A stretch of DNA of 32,340 bases from Candidatus Nomurabacteria bacterium (GTDB lineage: Bacteria; Patescibacteriota; Saccharimonadia; Saccharimonadales; Saccharimonadaceae). The stretch spans positions 1 through 32,340 of the forward strand of contig JAIRRY010000010.1 in the NCBI GenBank assembly GCA_031255735.1, written 5' to 3'. This document shows positions 23,697 to 32,190 of this stretch, one piece after another (position 1 is the first letter of the stretch; every line of letters starts with the position of its first letter). The notes beneath the pieces were generated by a model that saw nothing but the letters and a program-made list of their open reading frames with translations, did no database searches and was not told the origin of the DNA. The position numbers and the translations under genes were made by a program.

Positions 23697-24707
23697 CTAC
23701 ATACTTATGGCGATCTTCTCGATTTGATCGCTAATGGACTTTGGGCCATCAACTACAAAGAACACCCCGCCATTTACCCAGGCGGCTTTGCCATCGTGCT
23801 TGTAAATAGTTAGGCCGCGCTCTTTGCTTACCTCGTAATTATTACCCCATTCGCGTTTAACATAATTGCTGAGCACGGCGCTAGAATCCCACGAGCTTTT
23901 TTGCTGAGTGATGGTATATTGCCCACTTTCGCCGCTAAATATCATAGCCACACGTTCATCCTTAACTGTGGCCAGGCTGTTCATGTCGTAGCCTATGGGC
24001 TTGTAGCTGGGGTATGAAACATCTACGCCGCTTTGCATGGCGGCAATGCGCACCGAAATGGCGGGCATATTAAGATAAGCCAGGTAGCCAACCAGTAATA
24101 AAATAGCCAGTGTGCCCGATAGCACGCCCGCCAGGCGCCTACGTGTAAACACTCGCCCCACTTCTTTTTTGACTTTTTTAGCTTCAGCTTCGTTTTCGGC
24201 AATGCGCTCAAAGGCGGCCGAGATGTCGCGCTGCTTCATTTCCTTAGCTGTTAGATGGCGCTTCATAACTGGTTTACGAGATTGCACAACTTGGTTGGCC
24301 TTAGCGGCCAGGGTGTGTTGTTGCGGCTGTTCCTCATCTTGATTAGGCTGGTTTTTAACAGAGACAATATCGCCTTGAGCCAGTGGCTGCAGCCTAACAC
24401 CACGTTTTTTGCTGGCTATACGGGCACGCATGGCTTGAGCTTGCGCCTCGGCGGCGGCATAGCGCCGCTTAAACTGTTCTAGCCTAGCCTTTTCCGCGGC
24501 ACTTTTCTGCTTAGCAACTTGTGCTTTGGATTTAGCAACATACTTACGGTTCAAAGTGTTAGAATGTTGAGTCTTGGTATGAATAAGAGCTGAATTAACA
24601 GCGTTTACGTTCGCGGTTGTGCTATTTTTTTGTTCAGAGCGAACAGGAAGCCCAGTCGACGCGTCGTATTTCTGGCCGTTAATTATGACTATTCCACTCT
24701 CACTCAT
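23697..24707 (-). CDS. Single-pass membrane protein, hypothetical; C-terminal domain possibly DUF4367-like
   Basis: Basic Ala/Gln-rich N-terminus, TM 'LAGVLSGTLAILLLVGYLAYL', extracytoplasmic 'YTITQQKSSWDSSAVLSNYVKREWG...GLTIYKHDGKAAWVNGGVFFVVDG'. Confidence 0.8.
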   Translation of the reverse strand: MSESGIVIINGQKYDASTGLPVRSEQKNSTTANVNAVNSALIHTKTQHSNTLNRKYVAKSKAQVAKQKSAAEKARLEQFKRRYAAAEAQAQAMRARIASKKRGVRLQPLAQGDIVSVKNQPNQDEEQPQQHTLAAKANQVVQSRKPVMKRHLTAKEMKQRDISAAFERIAENEAEAKKVKKEVGRVFTRRRLAGVLSGTLAILLLVGYLAYLNMPAISVRIAAMQSGVDVSYPSYKPIGYDMNSLATVKDERVAMIFSGESGQYTITQQKSSWDSSAVLSNYVKREWGNNYEVSKERGLTIYKHDGKAAWVNGGVFFVVDGPKSISDQIEKIAISM

Positions 24708-24799
24708 CTCGTTCGCCCTTAGTATCTATAACCATAATAACCTTTACCAGTGTTATATGCAATAGTTTTTATGTGAAAAATATTGTACAATGAAGCGAG

Positions 24800-26254
24800 A
24801 TGCATAAGTTTGATAATCGATTTAAAGTTAATCGCATCATTATTACCAACGCCATTACGGTGATGGTTGTTATATTGATTGTAACGGTTTTAACGCTGAT
24901 TACTATGGGTTATACACTTACCCGCGATGGGCGCCTGGCGCAAACTGGCCTGGTGCAGTTTGTGTCTGTGCCGTCTGGCGCAACAGTGAAGATAGATGGT
25001 GAGCAACAATTTTCCCGAACTAGTACGAAGGCTGCGCTTATGCCTGGCGAGCACGATTTCTCGTTTAGCCGCAAGGGTTACGACACCTGGAGTAAAAAAG
25101 CTGATGTTCATTCGGGGCGGGTGTTATGGCTAAATTACGCGCGCCTAATCCCTAACCAAAAAACCGTCAAAACAGTTAAAACTTACGAAACTTTAGATAA
25201 GATGAACGTATCGCCCAAAGCACAGTACATTTTATTTATGTGGTCAATGCCAAATGTCGCAATTCAGCTGGTAGATATCCGTAATGATGCTATTAAAGTG
25301 CAAGATAGTCAATTGGCTGCGTTTTTCTCTGACATGGCTATTGAAGACGCGCAACATGCATTCGATATTACTGATTGGAACGAAGACGAAAATAAGGTTC
25401 TGGTGTTTCATCAGTTTTCCGGGCGTTCAGAATGGGTGTTAGTCGACTTAAAGAATCCTAGCGACAGTGTTAATATAACCAACGAGTATAAAATGGGTTT
25501 TTCAAGTGCTAAATTTACCTCGAATGACGGCAATAAGCTATGGATGCTAGAAAATGGCAATCTGCGCCGTGCTGATGTTGGTAATAAAACTGTGTCGGCG
25601 GTGTTAGTTAGTAGCGTGCTATCTATGTACCGCGTGTCTGAAAACGAAACATTATTAATTACGGCCGACGAAGCAGCTGGCACTAGAAGTTTCAGTTTTT
25701 ATAAAAATGGCAATCGCGGTGCTAGCGAAATTTACTCACTTGACGCCTCTACTCAACCAATGCTCAATGTGGTAGGTGGCGAATATTATAGTGAAGACTA
25801 CGTAGCCACGAGTGAGGGCGATAGGCTACAGATTTTAAAAGGCTCTTATCCGTCGTTTGGTAAGGCTGGTAACCCACTAAACTATCTGGTAAACCAAAAG
25901 CTGGAGTGGCCTATTGAACGTCTCGAGCTTAGTAGTAATAAGCGGTTTATCTATGCTATCAATAAGGGTAGGGTTTACAACTACGACCTTGAGAATAATG
26001 TGGGGCGGTATTTTGTGCTTGATGGCACTTATAGTTCCACGACTAGCTTGCGTTGGCTAGATAGTTATATGCTGTGGACTAGCGACGGTGGTCAGTTAAC
26101 GGTTTACGATTTCGACGGTAATAATAAGCGCAACATTCAAACATTTGACCCTGCGTTTGACGTGGCTTTAACCAGTAACGGTAAATGGTTGTATACGATT
26201 GCAGAAACTAGCGGTGGTTATAACCTGCAGCGCCTGAAGATGATATTAGAGTAG
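24800..26254 (+). CDS. PEGA-domain membrane-anchored protein with predicted beta-propeller-like C-terminus
   Basis: TM 'AITVMVVILIVTVLTLITMGYTLT', PEGA 'GLVQFVSVPSGATVKIDGEQQFSRTSTKAALMPGEHDFSFSRKGYDTWSKKADV'. Confidence 0.85.
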   Translation: MHKFDNRFKVNRIIITNAITVMVVILIVTVLTLITMGYTLTRDGRLAQTGLVQFVSVPSGATVKIDGEQQFSRTSTKAALMPGEHDFSFSRKGYDTWSKKADVHSGRVLWLNYARLIPNQKTVKTVKTYETLDKMNVSPKAQYILFMWSMPNVAIQLVDIRNDAIKVQDSQLAAFFSDMAIEDAQHAFDITDWNEDENKVLVFHQFSGRSEWVLVDLKNPSDSVNITNEYKMGFSSAKFTSNDGNKLWMLENGNLRRADVGNKTVSAVLVSSVLSMYRVSENETLLITADEAAGTRSFSFYKNGNRGASEIYSLDASTQPMLNVVGGEYYSEDYVATSEGDRLQILKGSYPSFGKAGNPLNYLVNQKLEWPIERLELSSNKRFIYAINKGRVYNYDLENNVGRYFVLDGTYSSTTSLRWLDSYMLWTSDGGQLTVYDFDGNNKRNIQTFDPAFDVALTSNGKWLYTIAETSGGYNLQRLKMILE

Positions 26255-26909
26255 ATTTCCTTGGCGGCTTGGCCTGTTTTAGGTCGAAGCAAACGTGCAA
26301 AATAATCAATAAGATTGCTGCTACCGACGGCAGTTCGGGTAATATCATGTTTGATAGGCCTAGGCCAAAGATGACTGCGACATGTAGCGGCACGATTCTT
26401 GCGTATGGTGCTAAGAATAGGCTAGTCGTAGATTCTATATTTTCATTAGGCCAAACTGTTGCTGCTAGGTTATTTTGTTTGAGAGCGACTATTTTCGCTA
26501 CCGTTGCTACAATTCTCCAGCCTAACGCCAGCAGCCAGAGCACTATTACTGGCGCCACCGCAAACTTTGTAGTTGGCGCTTCCACTAGCCCATCCATTTC
26601 GCCAGATATTAATCTGACCACCAATATTCCATGTGCCATGCAAAACACGCCATAATGTATCATAAAGAAAATTACCGTGACTATTCTATGGATCGTAGAG
26701 GTGCCACTTCCATTAAGCGGTGCTGTCAGAAGTTTTATCACTGTTATCACTCCAAGCGATATATTCTCTAGCCAATAAAGTAATAATATTTCGCGCCAAT
26801 CCCAGCCTAGAAACAGCATTCCAAGAATAGGGATCGCCGCAAAAAACAGAGTTTGCCAACCTAAAGTGCGCCTTTCGGCAGTAAGTGGTCGATATGAAAC
26901 TATGCTCAT
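26208..26909 (-). CDS. Multi-pass membrane protein, DUF6498-like
   Basis: 'LFFAAIPILGMLFLGWDWREILLLYWLENISLGVITVIKLL' and multiple TM segments; 3' end overlaps the PEGA gene convergently. Confidence 0.7.
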   Translation of the reverse strand: MSIVSYRPLTAERRTLGWQTLFFAAIPILGMLFLGWDWREILLLYWLENISLGVITVIKLLTAPLNGSGTSTIHRIVTVIFFMIHYGVFCMAHGILVVRLISGEMDGLVEAPTTKFAVAPVIVLWLLALGWRIVATVAKIVALKQNNLAATVWPNENIESTTSLFLAPYARIVPLHVAVIFGLGLSNMILPELPSVAAILLIILHVCFDLKQAKPPRKSTLISSSGAAGYNHR

Positions 26910-26948
26910 GGTGTCATTGTAGCATAATCAGCGGGTATGACTCAGTAG

Positions 26949-28169
26949 TTACCAGCCCTTGCCTGAGAAGAGATTAACTATGCGCTCAAAGAACGTTGGC
27001 GAATTACTGGGCATTTCGCTAGACTCACTATTGCTTGTTGCGGCGGGGCCTTTAGCTTCGGTTGGGCTGGGGCTAATTTGTTCGGCCGTAACCAGCAGGC
27101 GGTAGCGTGCCGTGCCAAGTGGCGTGCAAGTAATGAGTGTTAAAACGGGCTTGCCGCCTGTATCGTATACTAATTTTTTAATGTCGGTTGGTAAAACAAC
27201 TTCCTTTTTTGTGACGGCGTAGGTGTAGCGCACACCCTCATAATTCACATAAACGGTATCGCCAGTTTCTAGCCTGTCGAGTTGCGCAAAAATAAACTTG
27301 TAGCTACCACCGTCAAATACATCATTGCTGCTATGCCCGCTTAGTGCGGTGTTACCCACTTGCCCAGGTGTGCTACTAGCGCCTTCCACTGCGAAATGTG
27401 TTACCCCTCTGCTCATTCCAGCCTGTTGCGAGGCGTAGTCGTTGCCAATACCAAACACTATAGGTACTTCAATGTTGATTTTTGGAATAATGAGCTTAGG
27501 ATCGGGGCCAACGTTCGCCGAAACCGTAGGGTCTATTTCGGTGATGTTGCTACTAACCTGCGTTGGCATAATGTAAGCGCTAACTGTGGCCATAAACCAG
27601 CGGTTGTACTGTAAAAACACAAAGGCCAATATCACCACCAGCCCAGCCAAGATTGGTATAAAATGGCGGCTACGGCGGATTTTCTGGGCGTGATCGCTGG
27701 CACGTTCCCTAATGCGGCTGCGCAGATTGTCAAACGTTCGTTCTTTTTTCTTTTCTTCGTCTTCAATTTTCGGTAGTACCACCTTTTGCGATGGCGCTTG
27801 TTTTGCCTGCCCTACTGCCACTTTGCGCACGGCACTGGTGTAATAATCTTCGTAATACTTGCGGTAATAATTTTGCCAGGCGCTGTGATATTGCCGCCAC
27901 TGGTGTTCGCTAATCTTAGGCTGTGACGTATCAGCCGCTAAGGTTTGATGTAACACCTGTCTGGGCGCCATGCCGTTACCGCCAGCTTGCTCAATTTTAA
28001 TATCTTCTTTAACTTGCTCTCTAAGCTCGGGCGTTTCAATATCTGTGTAGTTTTCAGGGCGTTTTTTAAAAGCATTAAGAACCCGCTGTCTGGCAATTGC
28101 TGTTGCAGCTTGGCGTTGTTCATCTGTCATGGCTGTCCCACCCGAAGACGTTGAATCAGCTGGCTTCAT
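26949..28169 (-). CDS. Sortase with long cytoplasmic N-terminal region
   Basis: TM 'HFIPILAGLVVILAFVFLQY', 'KLIIPKINIEVPIVFGIG', 'GNTALSGHSSNDVFDGGSYKFIFAQLDRLETGDTVYVNYEG', catalytic 'VLTLITCTPLGTARYRLLV'. Confidence 0.93.
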   Translation of the reverse strand: MKPADSTSSGGTAMTDEQRQAATAIARQRVLNAFKKRPENYTDIETPELREQVKEDIKIEQAGGNGMAPRQVLHQTLAADTSQPKISEHQWRQYHSAWQNYYRKYYEDYYTSAVRKVAVGQAKQAPSQKVVLPKIEDEEKKKERTFDNLRSRIRERASDHAQKIRRSRHFIPILAGLVVILAFVFLQYNRWFMATVSAYIMPTQVSSNITEIDPTVSANVGPDPKLIIPKINIEVPIVFGIGNDYASQQAGMSRGVTHFAVEGASSTPGQVGNTALSGHSSNDVFDGGSYKFIFAQLDRLETGDTVYVNYEGVRYTYAVTKKEVVLPTDIKKLVYDTGGKPVLTLITCTPLGTARYRLLVTAEQISPSPTEAKGPAATSNSESSEMPSNSPTFFERIVNLFSGKGW

Positions 28170-28215
28170 ATCTGTCTACATGATATCATAATATGGTATT
28201 AAGGGGGTTACAAAA

Positions 28216-29004
28216 ATGGCACAGTGGGCTTTGGTAACTGGTGGTAGTTCAGGTATTGGTTTGGAGTTTTCGCGGCAATTGGCCGAGCTTGGATATAATA
28301 TAGTTTTGGTGGCGCGTGATGCCAACCAGCTTAAATCTGCGAGGGTCGAACTGGCTAGCTTAGGCGTAGAAATTGAAACGATGAGCGTAGATCTAGCCGA
28401 TCGTAAAGGCGTGGGCGCAGTGATGAACCGCTTAAAAAACAACAAAAAGCCCGTTGAGGTGTTGGTTAATAACGCTGGTTTTGTGCTTCATGTGGCCTCA
28501 AGTTCGGCTGAGCCTGCCGACCTAGCCGTTCAAGAGTCGGCCATGCAGGTTATGGCTACTGATGTTTTACTACTGAGCGCCACAGCGGTCAGCGAGATGA
28601 AACGTCGCCGAAAAGGTATTATTTTGAACGTGGCTTCAACCACTGCTTGGGCTTACACGGGTAATTACTCGGCTATTAAGCGCTGGGTGGTTAGTTATAC
28701 TGAGGGTTTAGCGTTAGAGCTGCGTGGCACAGGCGTAACTGCCACAGTGGTTTGCCCTGGTTGGGCTCACACCAACTTTCACAAAGCGGGTGGGCGGCCT
28801 GAGCCACATATGCCCGAATGGCTGTTTACTAAGCCAGAGGTTATTGCTCGCATGGGGCTTAGGAGCGCTTTTCGCGGTAAAGTTCTTTCCATTCCTACAC
28901 TGCGCTGGAAAATTGCTTTGTGGCTTGCTATGCACGGGCCATTAGCACTTAGCCGCGGTTTTACAAAAATCTATTTAAGTTCACGTGGCACTGATAAAAA
29001 ATAA
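28216..29004 (+). CDS. Short-chain dehydrogenase/reductase (SDR)
   Basis: 'ALVTGGSSGIGLEFSRQLAELGYNIVLVARD', 'LVNNAGFVLH', 'ILNVASTTAWAYTGNYSAIKRWVVSYTEGLALELRGTGVTATVVCPGW'. Confidence 0.95.
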   Translation: MAQWALVTGGSSGIGLEFSRQLAELGYNIVLVARDANQLKSARVELASLGVEIETMSVDLADRKGVGAVMNRLKNNKKPVEVLVNNAGFVLHVASSSAEPADLAVQESAMQVMATDVLLLSATAVSEMKRRRKGIILNVASTTAWAYTGNYSAIKRWVVSYTEGLALELRGTGVTATVVCPGWAHTNFHKAGGRPEPHMPEWLFTKPEVIARMGLRSAFRGKVLSIPTLRWKIALWLAMHGPLALSRGFTKIYLSSRGTDKK

Positions 29005-29005
29005 A

Positions 29006-29695
29006 ATGTCTAGCAAGAATGTTATAAAATATAATAAAGCCAGTCGCTATAAGTCGCCGTGGCGAGCAGCGGTGCGCTTTGTTCTGCAACGTGGTATTTT
29101 AAAACCAATAATCTACGCAATTCTTAATGTGAAAGTTGAAGGCAAAGAAAACTTGCAGAAGTTGGGTTCTAAGCCGTTTATTTTAGTTGCCAACCATTCG
29201 TCACACCTTGATGTGCTACTTTGTACTTTTTCGCTGCCTTGGGCACGTGCTAAAAGCTTGGCAGCAGCAGCAGCTAGCGATTATTGGATGGATAAGTTTT
29301 GGCCACGCGAATTTACACGCTCATTTTTGAATACTTTCCCAGTAGACAGAAATGGCAAAAACCGTTATGGCGGCTTGTCATCTCGCCTGCTTGAGACGGG
29401 GGTGTCGTTGGTGATTTTCCCTGAGGGAACGCGTTCGCGCACGGGTAAGTTGGGCGATTTTAACCCTGGTTCGGCCGCACTGTCAATTAGGCACAACGTG
29501 CCGATTTTGCCAGTTACTTTGCACGGCACATATCGGGCTTGGCCAGCTGGTAAGTCTGTACTCTACATTGTTAGGTGCCCGCGCCCGCGCGTTACCGTAT
29601 CATTCGGCGTACCAATCTATCCTGATAATCTCACAGTTGAGCAGCTGAATAAGAAGCTAAAAACTACCATTGAGAAAAGTTTGAAACAAAAATAG
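29006..29695 (+). CDS. 1-acyl-sn-glycerol-3-phosphate acyltransferase-like (PlsC family)
   Basis: 'FILVANHSSHLDVLL' (HxxxxD), 'FPVDRNGKNRYGG', 'LVIFPEGTRSRTGKLGDFNPGSA'. ORF track begins at 28985 (GTG), which overlaps the SDR; ATG at 29006 preferred. Confidence 0.93.
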   Translation: MSSKNVIKYNKASRYKSPWRAAVRFVLQRGILKPIIYAILNVKVEGKENLQKLGSKPFILVANHSSHLDVLLCTFSLPWARAKSLAAAAASDYWMDKFWPREFTRSFLNTFPVDRNGKNRYGGLSSRLLETGVSLVIFPEGTRSRTGKLGDFNPGSAALSIRHNVPILPVTLHGTYRAWPAGKSVLYIVRCPRPRVTVSFGVPIYPDNLTVEQLNKKLKTTIEKSLKQK

Positions 29696-29737
29696 TGCTA
29701 TAATATAAGTGTGCAGCTAAGCTGAGTATTTTTTAGT

Positions 29738-29824
29738 GCCGCGGTGGTGGAATTGGTAGACACGTCAGACTCAAAATCTGGTGAGCATTAGCTCGTGCTG
29801 GTTCAAGTCCAGTCCGCGGTACCA
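29738..29824 (+). tRNA. tRNA-Leu (anticodon CAA), CCA encoded
   Basis: gccgcggtggtggaattggtagacacgtcagactcaaaatctggtgagcattagctcgtgctggttcaagtccagtccgcggtacca; class II variable arm; loop CTCAAAA. Confidence 0.95.
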
Positions 29825-29904
29825 AAAAGTACTTAAGCACTCAACGCAGGTGTTGGTTTGCGCCTGCCTGTATATTACATTTGCCCCAGTTCGCCTGGTT
29901 GACG

Positions 29905-29933
29905 TTGACCCTTCATAGTTATTGTGTTATAAT
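29905..29933 (+). promoter_or_regulatory. Sigma70-type promoter for the HEAR-repeat gene
   Basis: TTGACC (29905-29910), 17 nt, TATAAT (29928-29933). Confidence 0.7.
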
Positions 29934-29978
29934 TAAAGAGACGGCAATAGTAGAACTTTATTTAGGAGGTGGCAGCAG

Positions 29979-30560
29979 ATGTTTGAGCGAGATGAAATGA
30001 TCGATGGGTTTAGGGCTTTTGTAAAGAATCTTGGTCACGTGCCGACTACGCGTGAGTACAAAGATCTAAAAAAGTCGGGAGTGCCTGGCCCATCATTTAA
30101 AGCTATCAAACGCGTGTTTGGTAGCTGGAACGATATGCTCGAAGAATCGGGTTTACCAGTTAATCGTAAGGTTGATTGGGTGAAAGTGCCCGATAAACAT
30201 ATTATCTGGTTGATTCGTGAGTTTACAGTTAAGCATGGTCGCCCGCCGATGATTTCGGATTTTAGAAATCATCTATTAGAGGTCGATTATGAAACTGTGA
30301 TAGCGCGTTTCGGAAACCTGCCTAATGCATTGGCCCAACTAGGGCTTAAATGTAGGTATGGCAGGGGCGTCGACTACGATCGTATCGTGAGAGAGCTCAA
30401 GGTATTAGCGATTGAGCTTGGCCGCACGCCAACTCGCGACGAGTTCGAAGCGCGGTACGGCTCAACTGTTTATCGCCGCAATGGCGGTTACAGCTGGACC
30501 GACGTCGTGAAGATGGCGGGGTTGCAACCCATTCGCAACACGCCACGCCGCAAACCCTAA
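29979..30560 (+). CDS. Protein made of three homing-endonuclease-associated repeats (HEAR/HNH_repeat-like), no nuclease domain
   Basis: Three units with LGHVPTTREY.../HGRPPMISDF.../LGRTPTRDEF... and following 'FGSWNDMLEESGL', 'FGNLPNALAQLGL', 'YSWTDVVKMAGL'. RBS aggaggt at 29964. Confidence 0.8.
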   Translation: MFERDEMIDGFRAFVKNLGHVPTTREYKDLKKSGVPGPSFKAIKRVFGSWNDMLEESGLPVNRKVDWVKVPDKHIIWLIREFTVKHGRPPMISDFRNHLLEVDYETVIARFGNLPNALAQLGLKCRYGRGVDYDRIVRELKVLAIELGRTPTRDEFEARYGSTVYRRNGGYSWTDVVKMAGLQPIRNTPRRKP

Positions 30561-30566
30561 CAAAAC

Positions 30567-30592
30567 GCCCGCAGTAACCTGCGGGCTGTTTT
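30567..30592 (+). terminator. Bidirectional rho-independent terminator
   Basis: gcccgcag-taac-ctgcgggc-tgtttt; on the minus strand followed by gttttg. Confidence 0.85.
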
Positions 30593-30598
30593 AATGCT

Positions 30599-31384
30599 TT
30601 AAATCAGGCTGGTTGTTACGGCCTGTAAAGGCTTATTCGGATTCCACAAAAAATATAACGCAGCTTTTACGGCGGCTTCCCCGCTCCAGATAGTCAGTGG
30701 GCTATACATTGTACTACTAAGCGGCGTGGTGGTCACCTGCCCGCCATGTGCCACTACAGATTGCCCGTCGTGCACGGTAGCCACCGTCACAGGGTATGTG
30801 ATAGTGAATTTATGTAGAGTCTCAACCAGGTTAGACAGCGTCATACTGAAGGTTAAAACCTTGTTGTAGTATGCGTTTCTGAACAGTTTCTGCAGCTGCG
30901 CAAAAGTAGCAATTAATACGGTGCCGTCGCGCTCCAACATGCTGTTGGCGTTGGTGGCTAGTAGGTCTACTGCATCGCGCGTGATAATAAGCCGCCCGCT
31001 TTGATGAGCTACAAAATTTTCTATTAGCACGGCGGTTTCGCTGTTTTTGCTAAGGTCGCCAATTAACACGGTTACGTTCGCCCATTCGTTGACGGCGTTT
31101 AAGGTTGATTTGGCCTCGCGCCCTAACCCGCCCGAATGGTTGCTGGGTGCAAACACAATGCCTGCGCTGTGGGGTAAAACTGGTTTTAAGGCATCGGGCA
31201 CTAAAGCTTTTACTTGCCCTGCGCCAAAGCTTTCGGCGAAGGCAAAGCTGCGTGCCACGGCGGCAAAACTCAGTTTATTGCCACCCACAATTGCCAATTT
31301 ACCCGCCAGAGTTTTCTGTTCGGGCTTATTCCAAACAATCTCTTCAAATAATGGCTTAGCGTCTTGCTTTTGCCAATATTCCAT
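30599..31384 (-). CDS. NAD(P)HX-dehydratase/ribokinase-fold-like protein
   Basis: 'KLAIVGGNKLSFAAVARSFAFAESFGAGQVKALVPDAL', C-terminal 'TIWSGEAAVKAALYFLW'; resembles the YjeF C-terminal domain but divergent. Confidence 0.55.
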   Translation of the reverse strand: MEYWQKQDAKPLFEEIVWNKPEQKTLAGKLAIVGGNKLSFAAVARSFAFAESFGAGQVKALVPDALKPVLPHSAGIVFAPSNHSGGLGREAKSTLNAVNEWANVTVLIGDLSKNSETAVLIENFVAHQSGRLIITRDAVDLLATNANSMLERDGTVLIATFAQLQKLFRNAYYNKVLTFSMTLSNLVETLHKFTITYPVTVATVHDGQSVVAHGGQVTTTPLSSTMYSPLTIWSGEAAVKAALYFLWNPNKPLQAVTTSLI

Positions 31385-31475
31385 TAAAAACTCTCAACTT
31401 TTTCTAAGATTGGGAAAAGTAAGGTAGCTTCCGTTTCTCGCATATGCCGCAATTATACCATATGTAACGTTCTAA

Positions 31476-31503
31476 CAAAAAAATGCAGCCTTGCGGCTGC
31501 ATT
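31476..31503 (-). terminator. Rho-independent terminator of the small-protein operon
   Basis: aatgcagcc-ttgc-ggctgcatt (31482-31503); minus strand followed by TTTTTTG. Confidence 0.85.
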
Positions 31504-31512
31504 ATGATCCTC

Positions 31513-31713
31513 CTACCTATCCTCCTGGCTCGTGCCAGGATTATTGGCAGGAACAGGAACTCGGATGGGGACGATTGGGAGTTGCCTCTCCCTCACGTCA
31601 GATCCGCATTTTTTGCAGATCATTCTCCCATCTTCTAGTGGGTGTTTTTTTACAAAACACCCACCTACATGCCCGCATCCCGGGCATGCGTATGGAAATA
31701 ATTCTGGAAGCAT
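31513..31713 (-). CDS. Small zinc-ribbon protein (66 aa)
   Basis: CxxC pairs 'CPGCGHVGG...CKKCGSD'; near-perfect SD agaaaggaggtgatacaATG. Confidence 0.75.
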   Translation of the reverse strand: MLPELFPYACPGCGHVGGCFVKKHPLEDGRMICKKCGSDVRERQLPIVPIRVPVPANNPGTSQEDR

Positions 31714-31961
31714 TGTATCACCTCCTTTCTACTAAAATAAAAGCCGCCGTTTTGCCGCAGCACGGTTCTAGCTTTTGTCAAGTGGGCCGTGTACTTGTGC
31801 GGGACCGTGTTCTTGTACAACGGCAACATAATGCTGGTCGGCATTGTGAGCCTGCGAGTAGGGTTCAAAGAACCCGTTTTAATGGAGCTCGCTTTAGTGC
31901 AACTCCATATGCTGGGACCAGCGTATTCCAGCTTTCTGGAAGGCGCTTTTTGCTTTTTCAC
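31665..31961 (-). CDS. Small basic hypothetical protein (98 aa, GTG start)
   Basis: Tandem SD gaggaggtgaggagGTGaaaaag, upstream promoter, 49-bp overlap with the zinc-ribbon gene. Product has no recognised domain. Confidence 0.45.
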   Translation of the reverse strand: MKKQKAPSRKLEYAGPSIWSCTKASSIKTGSLNPTRRLTMPTSIMLPLYKNTVPHKYTAHLTKARTVLRQNGGFYFSRKEVIQCFQNYFHTHARDAGM

Positions 31962-32046
31962 CTCCTCACCTCCTCACTTCAGGCGATAAAGAACTGATAG
32001 GAATATTAAATTAAAGATCTTTACTAGAAGTAACTTTCTATAAACG

Positions 32047-32075
32047 GTTATAGTTCAAAATAGCAGAAATGTCAA
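32047..32075 (-). promoter_or_regulatory. Sigma70-type promoter for the small-protein operon
   Basis: On the minus strand TTGACA (32075-32070), 17 nt, TATAAC (32052-32047). Confidence 0.65.
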
Positions 32076-32190
32076 TAGTGGATCATATCATACCGGTGAA
32101 AAAGTCGTAAATAGGTTATTTGCGGAAGTCTTCTTCCCTAGTTTTAATTTGATGCATAGTGTAGGCTTGGGGTAAAATGAAGGAGATACT

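Noticed and set aside
26269-26655. 128-aa plus ORF opposite the DUF6498-like gene
   Set aside because: Antisense to a coherent multi-TM protein; no RBS or motif support.
31491-31997. 168-aa plus-strand ORF across the small-protein operon
   Set aside because: Opposes a zinc-ribbon ORF with near-perfect SD and runs through the operon's SDs; more likely a shadow ORF, though a plus-strand RNA remains possible.
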